This document shows, one piece after another, positions 63,960 to 64,000 of a stretch of 64,000 nt of DNA. The DNA comes from JACDCY01 sp964350145 (GTDB taxonomy: Bacteria > Gemmatimonadota > Gemmatimonadetes > Gemmatimonadales > Gemmatimonadaceae), in assembly GCA_964350145.1 (NCBI GenBank), contig CAYGJL010000008.1, forward strand, positions 20,129 through 84,128, in the 5' to 3' direction. Within the stretch, counting starts at the first letter, position 1. Each line of letters starts with the position of its first letter. The notes under the pieces were generated by a model. It ran no database searches and had not been told where the DNA came from. It worked only from the letters and a program-made list of their open reading frames with translations. The position numbers were made by a program, and so were the translations under genes.

Positions 63960-64000
63960 ATGAAGCGGCGGGGGCGGACTGACCTCCACGGATTTATCGT
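63960..64000 (+). CDS. Possible start of a next gene at the window edge
   Basis: An ATG at 63960 with AAGGGGA about 9 bp upstream opens a frame of 13 codons (MKRRGRTDLHGFI) that runs off the window. Too short to identify. Confidence 0.25.
   Translation, partial: MKRRGRTDLHGFI

Overview
The window is a piece of a GC-rich, Gram-negative-type bacterial chromosome. It encodes outer-membrane proteins, a TonB receptor, lipoproteins and a type IV pilin-like protein. Genes are tightly packed and mostly on the minus strand, with many NTGA stop-start overlaps. The combination of a complete mannose-type PTS with HPr kinase, SelB, ClpB, methylmalonyl-CoA mutase, a FlgD-like secreted domain and unnamed outer-membrane proteins fits Gemmatimonadota or a neighbouring phylum. 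That placement is inference from gene content; no marker comparison was run.

Layout. 1-5.4 kb (+): a GNAT-aminotransferase fusion (5' end outside the window), a PAP2-type membrane phosphotransferase and PEP carboxylase. 5.4-8.5 kb (-): two lipoproteins, one a large Ig-repeat metalloprotease. 8.7-10.5 kb: two tRNA-Ser genes enclosing a decayed insertion with an integrase tail, a lone pseudopilin and a displaced half-copy of the first tRNA. 10.5-12.8 kb (+): a phosphopantetheinyl transferase and a GHL10 lipoprotein. 12.8-17.3 kb (-): tadA, clpB, a VapBC-type toxin-antitoxin pair, and an Xre regulator/membrane protein pair with a clear operator-promoter. 17.3-21.2 kb (-): FlgD-like secreted protein, selB, DUF1697, recO.

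21.2-27.6 kb (-) is a vitamin B12 acquisition operon behind a cobalamin riboswitch: btuF, btuC, btuD, btuB, a PP-loop ATPase and a second, signal-less BtuF-like protein. 27.6-45.7 kb (-) is a long, nearly gapless run: fmdB, argS, a PfkB kinase, purM, an outer-membrane protein, ribD-ribE-ribBA-ribH, nusB, a glycosyltransferase, hprK, PTS IIA-IIB-IIC-IID-HPr-EI, metK, a DUF151 protein and a membrane-anchored protein. 45.8-49.2 kb (+) carries an ABC exporter and an esterase. 49.2-49.9 kb (-) is a second toxin-antitoxin pair. 50-63 kb (-) runs alr, deoB, cdd, a lipoprotein, an outer-membrane protein, a receiver-histidine kinase, miaB, an inverted-repeat element, comEC, a peptidase-FBPase fusion ORF and the methylmalonyl-CoA mutase large subunit. 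mazG (+) closes the window.

Functional links. B12 imported by the riboswitch-controlled operon would feed the B12-dependent mutase, whose B12-binding subunit is not encoded here. HPr carries both His15 and Ser46 and sits beside HprK, so the PTS is set up for both transport and regulatory phosphorylation. The most unusual non-coding feature is a family of intergenic repeats with a 7-bp period (GTGACTA, GTGATTG, GCTGTTG types), some folded into long hairpins and some supplying stop codons. Others are a 271-bp element with long inverted arms, a probable CTG start for the mutase, and an in-frame peptidase-FBPase fusion.
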